From contig CM048845.1 in the NCBI GenBank assembly GCA_026545225.1, forward strand, positions 120,097,033-120,161,032: 64,000 nt of DNA, written 5' to 3'. The notes under the pieces were generated by a model. It worked only from the letters and a program-made list of their open reading frames with translations, made no database searches and was not told where the DNA came from. The stretch's first letter is position 1; the number at the start of each line of letters is the position of its first letter. The translations under genes and the position numbers were made by a program. Shown piece after piece: positions 34,610-47,130 of the stretch. The DNA is from Cornus controversa (taxonomy: Eukaryota > Streptophyta > Magnoliopsida > Cornales > Cornaceae).

Positions 34610-36360
34610 GACTCTTCCAATTGTAATTAACGTTTGGAGGCCATTTTGGACTGTACAAGAAGGAATGAATCAATTATGGATCTTTGTGACAAATATAAGG
34701 AATGAACTGGATTGAGCGTCACCATAAGTACTGTTTTTCCTGTGGGATGCATGAAGCTTTTCTACAAAACGAGACTGAATGCAAGAGGTTTAGAAGAATT
34801 TGCTTTTAAGAAGCACTTAGGAAGTGCTTAATGATAAAGACTTTTGATTGACAAGTGCCTCAAGAGAGACCACTTTTAAACCAATCTAAAGAGTGCTTGA
34901 GATTCTGAAGAATTGCTTTTAAGAACTTAGCAGTGGTCACGGGCTAATAGCTACTTATATAAAGTTCCTAACACAAGTGGCTAATTTTTTAAAACCTTCT
35001 TTAGACGGGGGCAACTATAAGTTCAATATATAATATTGGAAGCTATCATTTTCGTGCAAGTAAGAATTCTACTAATTCTAGTAACATAACTTCTAACATT
35101 TATATATTGTCAGTTAATCTCTCTCTCACTCTCTCTCTCTGGTATTAAAGGTTAAGTTATAGATATATTATTTTATTTGGTGGGTTTATTAACAAAACTT
35201 CTAACATTTATATATTGACAGTTAATCTCTCTCTCTCTGTCTATGGTATTAAAGGTCAAGTTGTCTTAACCTTTTTTTCTCGCTAGCCTTGTATCTCTAT
35301 TCTTATACTTGATCGATGTTATCGAACAGGCTGAATTGATACTAATCTCAACAAGTTATAAACTTAACTCTTAATCTCAACAAGTTATAAACTTAACTCT
35401 ATTTGGTTAAATTTTAAGTAGACTTGAATGTTTCAATGTTTTGGACTATGTTTGGTTTTAATAATAGAGATTTGGCCATTCTTAGAATGTTGATGTTTCT
35501 CTAATCAAAATTTTACCACGGAAAATAATTCCTTGTATTTCTTAAATAATTTTTGGGTTAAGATACTTTATCCCAAAAATTCTCTGGTCTTCTTTTACAG
35601 TCTTCGCATTTTTTTTAATTCGTTTCAGGATTTAGACTTTACCTTCTTCTTTCTTTTTTTGTTGGGCAGGTTGAGGGTTGGGGTGGGAAGTAAGATCATT
35701 TGCGATAACTAGCCAAAAAGGCAACGTATACAATATACAAGTGGCATTCCCCATTTCCATCACTGTGTCAAAAGTTCCAGTCAGCCATTTGAGAGAGAAT
35801 ATTATTCAATTTACAGGTGTAAGCTCTAAGAGAAGAACTTGTACTCATGCAAAAATTAGTCAGCCACATAAAGCTATGCAACTGAAATTGTTAGTCTGCC
35901 ATAAAAATATCAAAAATCTTCTATGGTACTGGCAGCAACAATGCTGAAGAGAAAATTCAACTACCATCTCCGTCAGCACTAAAAGATGTTACTGAATTGA
36001 AACCACCAAGCCTTACAAGTCATTCCAGAAATGGACCTCTTCATATTCTGAATACTGATTGAGGTAAACTCCATTGATGCTGCATCAATAAATCTTCCCG
36101 AGTGAAGTGAATTCCTTTCATAGTCCATAATCTAAAATTCACCAAGTCCACTATCTCATTTTGAATGGTTACCACATCTCTAGTTATTTGTAAGTACTTT
36201 ATGTTTTCTCTCCTTCCATACGATATAAACAGTGGTTGCTAAGGAGAGTTTGATAGCCGTTTCGTTTAAGCATTTCCTCTGATCTTCTTGTTGATAGATC
36301 ATTTGATCTTTCATCCATGGTATTCTCTAAATTTGTGATTATGTTTGTCACTCTAAAATG
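34610..36360. other. NLR upstream region and intergenic DNA with local repeats
   Basis: The first few hundred bases should include the NLR promoter; I cannot point to a convincing TATA box. AAGCACTTAGGAAGTGCTT at 34811-34829 is a near-perfect palindrome. A segment starting AACTTCTAACATTTATATATTG and running through a CT-rich tract to TGGTATTAAAGGT is present twice (about 35087-35152 and 35197-35258). The frame at 35678-35947 is unrecognised. Confidence 0.4.
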
Positions 36361-36369
36361 GCATTATTA

Positions 36370-36860
36370 ATCACCATCATCATCATCATCATCATCCTTG
36401 CCTATATCCCGTATAAACGTGGTCGGCCACATGAATTCTCTTTTTCCACTCTTTAAAATGGCATTATTAATGATAGTGAAAATGTTCACAACTTAATGTA
36501 TATATGAATATATTTCAAGGGAGGGCTATAATTCTGCATTGTTGCCGTCCCATTTTTGCCTTTGGTTAAATTGAGAAGCACCTGAGAGGCATATTTGTGA
36601 CCCCACAATGACTTGTAGTATGACTGGTATTATTTCTTTCAAAAGGTGATCAACAGAATCATCATCATCATCATCTTTGCCTTAATCCCATATGAATGGG
36701 GTCGGCCACATGAATTCTCTCCAATCAAGTGAGAATTCATTAAAAAGATTTGACATAAGTTTTATAGTCAGTTGTCTACCTGACACTAACCCACCTCTCT
36801 TTCACATCCAATCTTGGGTGCCGACCATGGGAGAGTCAAGGCAAAATGTCAATTCTTCTG
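36370..36860 (+). repeat. two copies of a dispersed GGTCGGCCACATGAATTC repeat, possibly SINE-related
   Basis: CATCATCATCATC followed by a 'ttgcct..atccc' phrase and GTGGTCGGCCACATGAATTC occurs at about 36376-36440. A second copy, with GGGGTCGGCCACATGAATTC, starts about 36658 and continues further ('tcacatccaatcttgggtgcc..gggagagtcaaggcaaaatgtc'). The phrase 'GGGGTCGGCTACATGAATC' is common in dispersed plant repeats of the Au-SINE sort; I recall this rather than having searched it. Confidence 0.35.
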
Positions 36861-39800
36861 ATTCTATGTTTTGAATAGCCAACTACAAACTGAACATGGG
36901 GTACATTCCTAATTGCATCCATTCCAGTACCTAAGCAGAGTGGCCAATCTTGAATCTTTTTAACATATCACCTCTTGCATGATCTCTTTTGTTATTTCTT
37001 GTCTTCGTCATCAATCACTTCTTCTTGGGTTGACTTTGTTTATTATTCTGCTATGAAATTGAAATAATTTTACAACGAACTGGTCCTCTATTATGTGGTG
37101 GATAGATGCAATATTTTCTGGCAAGATCTGTTAGGTAGAATCATGGAGGCACATAGTAAGGAAACTCAATGTAGTCTATTACAACATGAATGATTCTTCC
37201 ATACTTTTTTTGATTGTTTTTTATGGATATAGATGAAGGAACTGGTTTAAGAAATAGTTGACTTTTGAACTACTCACACATTGGTTATTATTCTGTTTTC
37301 TTACCACTATATGATCCTTTTCACATTTGCCAATCAGATTCTCGAGAGTTGACTTGGCTGATCAATTGGAAGAAAGAAAGAAAAGAATGTCGTAAAGAAT
37401 GTCACAAAGAGATGCAAAGAAGCCAACCAGCGCAGAAACAGCTTGGGACTTGCAATGAAGTTCATCAATTCTTCTATACCCTTGAGGAGGGAAAATTTCG
37501 TAAGTTCAAAAGATGATTAATTAAGCTAGAAGCTTCTGAGAATGCAGCTTGATTAGGCTCACAAATAATTGTTTATAAACAAGCTGGTTAGTCAACCCAC
37601 ATTTTTAAGAATAATGATAATGAATTGCAATTGAAAGAGTCTATTTTAAGTACCATTAAACGGGTACAATCATTCCGTTGGAGCTAGGTTGTCAATTAGA
37701 TGTCAAAATCTAATAAAAAACTTAATTACGTCATTGAGATTTATGCTTGATCAAAACATTTAGGAGCTGAATACCCCCCAGTCTTCAGCTACCATGATCG
37801 AACAAGAATAAAATGGGTTAACTAAATAGAAGTGGAAATAGAGTAGTGATTTATTGTCTGTCGACTTCATTCTATGATCTTATTTTATCATTCTTTTTAT
37901 TCTTACCTGGTTGTTATCTTAGGTTTGTTACACACACACATCATTAAATATATATATATATATATGCATTTCCCAACTTCTTGGAAACTCCACATATTTT
38001 AAAGATTCAAGAGATAGGATCTATGAGTTACTTGCCGGCCAGAACAACTGAATAATCATGCCGGCCAGAACAACTGAATAATCATGTTGCTTGTATAATT
38101 GAATTTATATACCATGTACTACTTTAAGAGTACAACTTTAGTCTTTAGTTATACTCTGCATTATTTCATATCTTTCTTATTATAGAGGAAACATATTTCA
38201 TAAGTAACCTTACACTTTTCACAATAAGTTACAATTCAAAGGTTCTTAAAAAAACTAGAGGATGTTTACTTCAAAGGAATAACTTGTTCCAAGAAATATT
38301 TCTGGGAGAGCCTATCCTTGAGTGAGACTGTTATTCTACCAATAAAGAAGATGCAAATTATATTTAGAATAATGATAGTTAGGCAGAAGTCTTCCCCCGA
38401 AACCTTGCCACTTTGAGTCCCACCACCATGCATCCTATGGGTGCAAAAGCTTAGGCCGAAGAATTTCATTGTCCTTGTATTTAAATGATTTCAATTCTAA
38501 ATTCAAATTCGTTCTTAAACAATTCAGAAGTGTCACTGTCAACAAAATTCTATATATGAATCAGATGGTAGTGGCGTATACTTCTCTTCTTTTGACTTAG
38601 AATAGCTACTTGAAAGTTAAAAATAAACTTAATGCAAAGTCAATAGTGACAAAATCATGAACGAGTTGTTACCCTGTCTAGGCTGAATTTGAACCATTGA
38701 CTTAGATGTGAGGAAAGACCTAATACCCGTTGATTTATTTGAGCAACATTGATACAACATATTACCCCGAAATACAACATTACGATATCATTCAATCGAG
38801 ATTCCAACACTGTTATATTGTTGTTTCATCCTTGATTTAATGTTGTTACGTGGTATTATATATATTTTTATTTAATTGCACTTGATGAGAACTCAAATGT
38901 GTACCGGAGAGGATCCGAATGACCACTTCATTTACATGGCCCGAGAGTATGTGCATATGCAATTTCAAAATTTTTTGTTGTTGTTTCTTTCACGTTACAG
39001 GAATGCATTGTATGATTCATTGACTCGCCAATATCATTATATAAATGATCCAGTTCCACGTATATCCTTGATCTTATAAGAGACACTATTCAAAAGATAA
39101 AATTAGACAATTGCAATGGTTACATTTCATAAAGTTGTCTCTCCTGTGCAATTTTAGCTCCAGTGTGCTGCATTGCATTTGAATCAATAATGCAACAGCA
39201 CCGCAATAGCTTCATATTGACAACGTAGAAATTTTAAATTGACGAAGCAACAACTACGTAAAGTTTTCAATTTAATGATGTTATAACGTTGTAACACGAT
39301 ATAATATGTATGTTGCATCTTTGATATAGATATATTGCACGAGTGTTACATCATTGGTGCATAGGCATTGCATCTGTGATATAGCGTGTTAGCATTGTGT
39401 TGATTTAAAGTGCATTAGATGACATCGGAAGTAAAAGAGTACTGGAGAGGATCTGATTCTCTCTCTCTCACTGCTCTTTCTGTTTGGATTTGTAACTGGG
39501 CAACCGATTCAGTGAACCCCAATGTTCTAATTTCTAAAGTTTCAGGGTTTGTGTGTCCTTTTTTTCTTAGGGAAGGCCCATGGGCCCCAAGACTACACGA
39601 ACCTTTATCCCGTGAATGAAATCACCAAACAGGGCCCAATTCAAAACTTGATTAATTGCATTCGGCCGAGAAGTCCATTAGACATAGTTGGGTAATCGAG
39701 TCTAATGACCCTTTTTAAGTCATTAGCCATAGTTTGTTTTGGCTGTTCTCAATTTTTAGTATTTAGTTGAAGTTCTAAAAATAATTTATTAATTATAATA

Positions 39801-40827
39801 AAATACAATAAAGTATAGGTAAATGCAAAAAATAGACATCTTATATTATTGTATACTGTATAATTTAGTGTCAGTAAATACATAGTAAGATGCCTAGACA
39901 CACTTATTATATATGACGTATATAAATTTTTATGTCTGTGTATATGTAGAAGATATTCTGCGAGCCAACATATCACGTCATTGGTATGTCCAACCAATAA
40001 AAATACATCATTTTAGTTGGTTGAGAGTAGTTTTTATATGTGACGGAGTGGAAGATATGAAACATTCACAAATGAACAAGAACAACTTTGAATCCACAAA
40101 TTTAAGATAATTTGCAGATAAAATTTGATATTTTATTGATAAATAAAATTAATTGTATTTTGCTAATGACATGTATATTTATAATAGAGAAAACCTAACA
40201 TTATAAGAAAACTTCGTCTAAGGAAACTTATCAGCATAAAAAAATTACCACAAGAAAATTGCCCAAAATTCAACTTTCTCTAAAAATTCTGAACAAAATA
40301 ATAAACCTAAAAATTAAAAACTACTAAATATAAAATTTTAGCGGAATCCGAGTTTGTTTGGACCTTCAACATAAATTATGAAATATTCAACGGGCCTTCT
40401 ATAAGACATTGAAAAGCGATTTTGACATAATTTTAGTTGAATTTGGAATGTGGCCCTTGTATAAAATCCTGCCCAATCAATGCGAGTTCCTAAGGGAGAT
40501 TCACATAATTTGGCCATTGTAACCCTTTTGGGGTAAGGTTGACCATCTCTACGATGGTGTAATCTTTCCATTCTTAAAGGGGAGGGGAGAAGTTTGAGTT
40601 CGGGGACAGGCAAAGTTTTTTAACTTCTAATCACCTAATTCTATGTAATTTCAGCTCAGATTTTTAAAATAAAAATAATAATAATAATAATTTGTTGAAC
40701 TCTTCAGATTTAATTAGGAAGAAAAGAAGATAAACTTAGTTGACAAAACTCTCGTGGGTTGTGAGAATTATGATCTCTTTTAGATGTGTTTCTTGTGAGG
40801 GATTGAGCCCAAAAAAAAGTGATGTCT
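36861..40827. other. intergenic DNA, no recognised gene
   Basis: Contains several short frames I cannot place: 37265-37516 (a lysine/glutamate-rich stretch ending KFRKFKR), 38876-39079, 39419-39619, and 40338-40613 on the minus strand. A (TA)n run is at about 37948-37965. A related 'GTAC(C/T)GGAGAGGATC' phrase at 38899 and 39438 suggests an old dispersed repeat. Confidence 0.35.
38034..38085 (+). repeat. 26-bp perfect tandem duplication
   Basis: GCCGGCCAGAACAACTGAAT(AATCAT) at 38034-38059 and again at 38060-38085. Confidence 0.9.
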
Positions 40828-40830
40828 TTA

Positions 40831-41295
40831 GGGCTCGTTTGGATTGATGGAATTGGAAGGAAAAGAAAAGAAAGGGAATGATAGTATTTTTTGTATTTGA
40901 ATTGTCATTAGTAAAAGAAAAGAAAGGATAATGAGTGATTTGGAGGGATAGTTTATCCTTCCAAATCTCTCATATGTTATCCTCTCAAAAGTGGGAAGAT
41001 TTGGAGAGAAATGATAAGAATAAGTAAATCTTTTATAATATTAAAAATAACTCTAACATTTTAAAGAACAAAATTTAAATGACATTTGGACGGCATGATA
41101 GTAAATGGATTAAAATAAATTCTTTTCTTCTCCCGTTTACCTTTTTAAAACAACAATGCAACCATTTCTTTTATTTTTCTTCATAATTTATTCAAACATG
41201 AATACATATTATCATCTCTTTTCTTTTCTCTCATAACTAATGTTTATGCTTTTTTTATTTTTATTTTTTTATCTCATGTTTATCCGGACAAAGTC
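40831..41295. mobile_element. PIF/Harbinger (Tourist-like) MITE with TTA target duplication
   Basis: 465 bp. Left end GGGCTCGTTTGGATTGATGG; complement of right end GACTTTGTCCGGATAAACAT. TTA stands on both sides (40828-40830, 41296-41298). Interior AT-rich with GGAAGG/GAAAAG tracts; no coding capacity. Confidence 0.7.
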
Positions 41296-41347
41296 TTAGT
41301 GAATATTAATCTAATAAAAGTAATGCAGTTGACCAAGGTAATAATAT

Positions 41348-41986
41348 GGGAAAATTATATATACATGTTGTCAAAGTCAACCACTTTTAAAATCATGTAT
41401 TTGACCACAAATCAGAAGTGGACTTGAAACAATACTATTCACTCTCTTAAATTGTTCTTTTAAAATTAGTTCATTTTGTTTTTGTTTTTTTTTTAATAAA
41501 CGGTGGTCAAAATGGTGTTCATAGAAAAGTAGTATCTAAGTACACAAATATAGTACTTTATTGCACAAATATAGTACTTTATTTAATAAGATATCAATAT
41601 GATATGTTTTCTTTGAACTAAGGCCAAATCATTTTTTATTTTGTCATACAAATGTTATATTATCATATTTAATTGGTTTCCCAAAAGTTTAAATTTTATT
41701 TTATTTTATTTGGGTATCAAGTTTGTGCAATAAGATACTATATTTGTAGATCTGGGTGTAATTTTTTTGTGAACGCATGTATTAATTTTTGTGCACACTA
41801 TTTTGATAAGCGGTCATTAAAAAAAAAATTGAGTTAATTTTTTATCACTAGTTGTCAAGCGACATGATGTTTTAAAATAAAATTTTGAAAAAGTGAATAG
41901 TGTTTTTTCATATTATTATTTTAAAATTGGTTGACTTTGACTGCTTTTATTTGTCATAAGAGGTCCATGTATAATATAATCTTCCC
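41348..41986. mobile_element. non-autonomous MULE, 639 bp
   Basis: Left end GGGAAAATTATATATACATG, then GTCAAAGTCAACCACTTTTA. Complement of right end GGGAAGATTATATTATACAT, then GTCAAAGTCAACCAATTTTA. Flanks TAATAATAT (41339-41347) and TGATAATAT (41987-41995) match at eight of nine. A 21-bp unit (ACACAAATATAGTACTTTAT-like) is doubled inside, at about 41541-41583. Confidence 0.75.
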
Positions 41987-41995
41987 TGATAATAT

Positions 41996-44032
41996 AGTGT
42001 TTAATAATCTTACAAAATTTAATCTCACAATCAAATGATCCCCTATTCTGCTAACGAGTCTAGTTTGTCTTGGAAATCAAGATATTCGTCAAACAATAAT
42101 ACCTATTAGGCTATTACAATATTCAATGTTCAAGCCTACATATGAACCAAGCTTAGCCTTCAAAACAGAACAAAACGGTAGTTATAATTTCATAAAATAT
42201 GATTTGGTGCTTAATTTGTTTAAGACCAATTAGAATTTTCATTAGTATTTAGTATAAATCCATAAAACCAAATTGATATATATATATATTCCCATGAGAT
42301 ATATTTTTGGACAATTATGTTCATTGATAACCACAACATTGCTAGAATTAATGTTCTTTTTTCTAATAAAGAGAAAGATTCTTGATAAACATAGATTAGT
42401 AGTCTAAAAAGTGCCTACCACAGCATAAGAACAAGGTTTTCTCTAGAAATTAGTGAGACGAATGATTTTCCGAAAACACACTTGTCTTGTTGTACAAGTT
42501 CATTGTCTCTGATAATAATAATAATAATAGAAAAAAAAAAAAAAAAAAACACTGGTTCTAATGTAAATGTAAGTTTCGGACTTAGACAGAGTGACAGGCA
42601 TCATATGACATGGATATTTTAATATATCAAAATTTTAAAAAGTAAGACACGAACATAGCATAAATACGACTAATATAAATATAAATATAAATTTTCATTT
42701 ATACATATATTGAGTAAGACAATTATAGAACTTTAATTAATTTATAATTTCTGTACTAAAGTTACATAAGTTAAAAGATGAAACTATTCGAATATAAAAA
42801 AGAATATACTATATTATATATAATATTACTCTTGTATCTTATCATAATAATTATGTTTTTGTTCATTACATATTATGACACGTATTTAATGTCAATTTTT
42901 CTTTTTTAAAAAAAAGAGGTTGAAAACTTTGATGTATGTTGTTAATATTATTTCTAAAACTATCATGTGTTTATTTTATAAAAGAGAAAGAGTGTAAAAT
43001 GTTGGTTTAAGTGTTGGGAACATATTGACCATCAAGTGTTCAAATTATGTCCATCAAGTGTCCAAAATGTGTAAGTCAAATATTCAAAATAATAAAATTT
43101 ATTTTTAAATTATAGACATTGTTATAAAGTATCGAACACTTATTTTGAAATATTGATAAAGTATCAGAGTTCAACATGATATCACGATGAATTTTAGACG
43201 TGTCCATGGTCTCATAGGATTCATTTTTATTTTAGGTAGCATTGAATAGCAGTACACTTTAGCATCAACTTTGCTAATGATTTATAACAACTTTTTTAAG
43301 AAGAGATTTTAACGGTCGAAAAACATGTTTTTGGGTATTTTAATTAATTAAGGCACGGTTTGATCTTCCCCAAGATAGAAAAAAAGACAGAGCATGTGTT
43401 ACCAACCTCACAAATGTCTGATATCTTTGGTACATCATAGGAGGAGTGTGAAAGTGGTGTACTCTCTCCATTCATTATGTGTTACACTTTGCACAGACCC
43501 GTGATATATAATTAACTCTTTAAGATAATGATCCGTGAACCTAGTTAGTATATATCACTCTCAACTATAACCATAACTTTAATTAATCTTCTTTTTTTCT
43601 TTTTTCTCTTTTCTTTTTTCTGTGTCTTCTTCTCTTTCTTTTTGTGTTTTTTTTATTTGAATTTACATTATGACAAACGGGTTGGTACTTCTTGTCATTT
43701 TATTTAACAGATGAAAACAAAGTTAGAAACTTTTGACAACAGTTAGAAATGGTAGAGTAACTTTTAGCTTTTAGTATTTTTAGTCCTTAGATGAATTCCT
43801 TTTTTCTATTTTTTTTATTTATTAAAGTTCATTTTCTCTTGTTATATTATTTTTTTAAAAATTATATAGCTTAGTCTGATGTTAGTTAAATACATATATC
43901 CGTAAAATTAAATTAATATATAGATGAAGAAACACCAACTTCACTCATGAGTATGGATACGGTGATGTGACAAATGTCAAAAATAAAATAAAACACGAAT
44001 ACAACGTAAATACGTAAAAATAATAATAATAT
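41996..44032. other. AT-rich intergenic DNA with relics of a GTGTC-type repeat
   Basis: No gene. Phrases such as 'gacaggcatcatatgacatgg' (42589), 'aagacacgaacatagcataaatacgac' (42645), 'gtgttcaaattatgtccatcaagtgtcc' (43039) and 'aaaacacgaatacaacgtaaatacg' (43990) recall the hAT-like element at 12171-12615. They are too decayed to delimit. A long pyrimidine tract lies at 43588-43650. Confidence 0.35.
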
Positions 44033-44040
44033 AATATATT

Positions 44041-44743
44041 CAGGACGGCTGGAGTCGCCTCTTAAGGCCCCAGCCAATAGAATTCATTTATTAGGCTACT
44101 AAAAAAAAAATTCATTCTCTTATATTTAGTTGTAAAACTTTCCATAATTTAATTAAAGTACGTTTCTATAAATACGTTTCCAAAGTTTGGGATGTATTAA
44201 AGTATGTTCTTATAAAATAATTCTACCTTATTTTTATTGGATAAATGGTATTAGAAAGTGGTAAATCTTTCCATATATTTCTAGATTTTCTCTCTTTGCA
44301 AAATAGGAGTAAAAGTGTTGAAGACCTTGTTGGAGCATGGGACAAGATTTGTATAACATCAAATTGTATTGTTCTTTAACTTTATTTATTTATTTTGTAA
44401 TTTTATTATTATTTGTTTATCATAGAAATTGTATATTTAGTTGGTGGCCATTTTTATTTATTTTATTGAATATGTCTAATAGAAAATATGAATCACAATA
44501 TGAAACCCTTAAAAAAAAAAAAGAGCAAAATAGATAAAATAGTTCAATCTAAAAAAAAAAGTTCTTGATAAATATGTTACAACTAATAATCTCAAGTCAT
44601 CTAACTAATAACATCAAAAAAGTTCAGAATAATAATTTTTAAATAAAAACTATTAACTATTATTTGATATTAGAATTTTAAACATTAAAATGTCACTATT
44701 ATATTTTTCGCCTAAGGCGTCAAATTTGATTGAGTTGGCCTTG
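44041..44743 (+). mobile_element. hAT deletion derivative with perfect 8-bp target duplication
   Basis: 703 bp. Left end CAGGACGGCTGGAGTCGCCT; the complement of the right end begins CAAGGCCAACTCAATC and holds GACGCCTTAGGCG. AATATATT is directly outside both ends (44033-44040, 44744-44751). From 44472 a short frame reads MSNRKYESQYETLKKKKEQN, then a stop. This resembles the N-terminus of plant hAT transposases with a TTF-type zinc finger ('xxRKYxSGxEKxKKKxRIEEL'). The rest of the transposase is gone. Confidence 0.75.
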
Positions 44744-44751
44744 AATATATT

Positions 44752-47070
44752 ATTATATATAATAATAATAATTTTTATCATTATATTTATATAATCATAA
44801 ATGAAATCACTAATTTAGAACTTAAAATTAGATGTTTGTAATTTTTTGTTTCCTTAAATTTTATATTTATTTTTTTAATTAACCCGTAATATATTTTAAA
44901 TTGCATTGAATCTCATTATTTTTTTAAAAAATAATTACAATATCACCCGTTGTATTTTGAAAGTATTCAAAACGTGTCTTTGTCGTGTCTCAAGCATCAA
45001 TTTTCTTTGGAGATAAAATAATTCCATGTTTTTGAATTATTTCACAAAACAATTTTTGATTTGCCAAAATCTAGATTTGCAGTCAAATTTACTAAATATT
45101 GTAGCATCTCTTATTTGATTAATAAGGACTTCTTTTTTAAGGATAAAATAACCATCAAATTGTAAGGTCCGATAGCATCACGAGACTTCAAAAAAAAACA
45201 TTGTTTGTGCTTTCTAGCGGCTTTATAATCTTCTTGTCTCAGCATTGACATTTGAGATTCTATAAAATGTCTCCAAAAATCGTATGATATATAAAATGAT
45301 TTTCTTTGTTTTTATTTATTTTCCATAAAATATGAAATAAATATAACTTTAATCCATCAACTTCATTTAAATTTTGAAACAAATGCTATGATTAGAAAAC
45401 AACACTCGTCTCACTTTCTTATATTATATGACCAGAGAAGACAAAGTTGTCAAATTTCAAATGAGAGGGAGAAGCATGATATATATCTATATTACATTTA
45501 AGCATTGTGTTTTAATCTCTCTCTAAAAATAAATCACAATCTAACGATTAAAAATAATTAAAAAATTAATCTTACAATTCAAAATAGTTATGTTTATCTA
45601 CAGTTTAAAATAATTTTTTTTATCTACGATCAAACGGTCACGATTCATCCACTATATTCACACCTAAATTTACATGCACATACATATTCACTTAAAATAA
45701 TATTATATATATATATTTTTATAGTGGCACCCGTAATTGGATATTTGCTTTGTCATTAGAATGACCCTTAAACTCACATCTCATTCAAGATACTGCAAGT
45801 GCTGGTGACTGCTGCTAACAACAACTCCTCGTCCTAGTGGATGGATTGGACAATGGAGGACTTAGTGCAATATTATATACAGTAGTATATATATATATAT
45901 ATATATTTCAGCATATTGTATGACCATCAACCCCAGAAAATAGTACAACTGAAGTGATCACCAACTCATCATTTGGTCCCACGCATCTGATTATCCGGGA
46001 AAGAAGATCATCTGAATGGAATTTTAGAATCCAAAAACACAAATTTAGCTTTTTTTTTAAAAAAAAGAGAGAAGTTTTAATGAATAGTCAAGTTTGTATT
46101 CTTAACTTTATAGATTTCATTCATGCCTTCAGGAAAGTGGTGCTCAATCCACACTGTTCGGTATAAAAATTATTCCAAAAATAAGATACGCATATAAGTT
46201 TGAAATTGTAATATTCTCTATGTATACGTGTGTAAAAATATATGGAGACTTGGTTGATGTTGTTGTCTCTAATATAATAAATATGTTATATATTGTTGTA
46301 TCTAATATAATAAATATGTTATTTAATGAATATATACTCGATTCTTAGAACATAAATATAGTGTTTAATTAAAATATCATTATTAAATACTGGTATTTAA
46401 TACATGTATACTCGGTTTTTATAACATAAATACAGTATTTAATTAAAATAAAATTAATATTAATTTATTATTTTTATTAAAATAATCCTAACATAACAAT
46501 CCTCCCACATCCGCATTAAGGGATGCAAACAACTCTAGCAGTAGCACAAAGAAGACAAAATAAAAAAGAGAGAGAAAAAAAAAACAAAAAACAAAACCAA
46601 AAAAAAAAAAAAAAAAAAAAGAGAAATATAAGGTGCAATCCAGAATTCTGCTAAAGGAATTCTGAAAAGGACGATTCTTCTTTTTTACTTTTGTGTTGGT
46701 AATGGTGGGTATATAATTTTCTGTGTGTAAAAAAATTGGATAGGTTAAAGGAAAAACAATCAGTTTAAATAGGGGGGTAAAAATGCCATTTTAGGAATAA
46801 GATTAATATAACCCGTATCAAATGGAGTATCAATTAATTAGAATGATGTAAATGTGATTTGCTTGTGAAGATAAAAATATCATTTTTTTTCTGGTGAAGA
46901 CTTGTATATGAGCCCTCTTAGGTACATACATGATACATTCAACCGACTGCGATCATTAGATACAACAACTCAACCCAGTTGGAGTACATGAGCAAACGCG
47001 TTTCCCTAGCTTTCTTTTTTTTTTTTGGCTTTGTATTGTTCCTTTCTTCCCTCTCACCCCGTTCAAACCG
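44752..47070. other. intergenic DNA upstream of the aspartic protease
   Basis: No gene. It includes a (TA)n run (about 45886-45906), a roughly 40-bp tandem duplication with TCTAATATAATAAATATGTT (about 46260-46326), and a poly-A rich block (46575-46621) that could be a retroposon tail without an identifiable body. Confidence 0.4.
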
Positions 47071-47078
47071 TATAAATT
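47071..47078 (+). promoter_or_regulatory. TATA box of the aspartic protease gene
   Basis: TATAAATT is 53 bases before the ATG at 47131. A CT dinucleotide run (47113-47130) abuts the start codon, like the pyrimidine patches common in plant 5' leaders. Confidence 0.6.
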
Positions 47079-47130
47079 CAAACAAACCTCACACTGTCAC
47101 ACACACATCCCCACTCTCTCTCTCTCTCTC

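Noticed and set aside
40338-40613. Organellar DNA insertion in the nuclear genome
   Set aside because: The minus-strand frame looks protein-like, but I could not match it to a plastid or mitochondrial gene, so no call is made.
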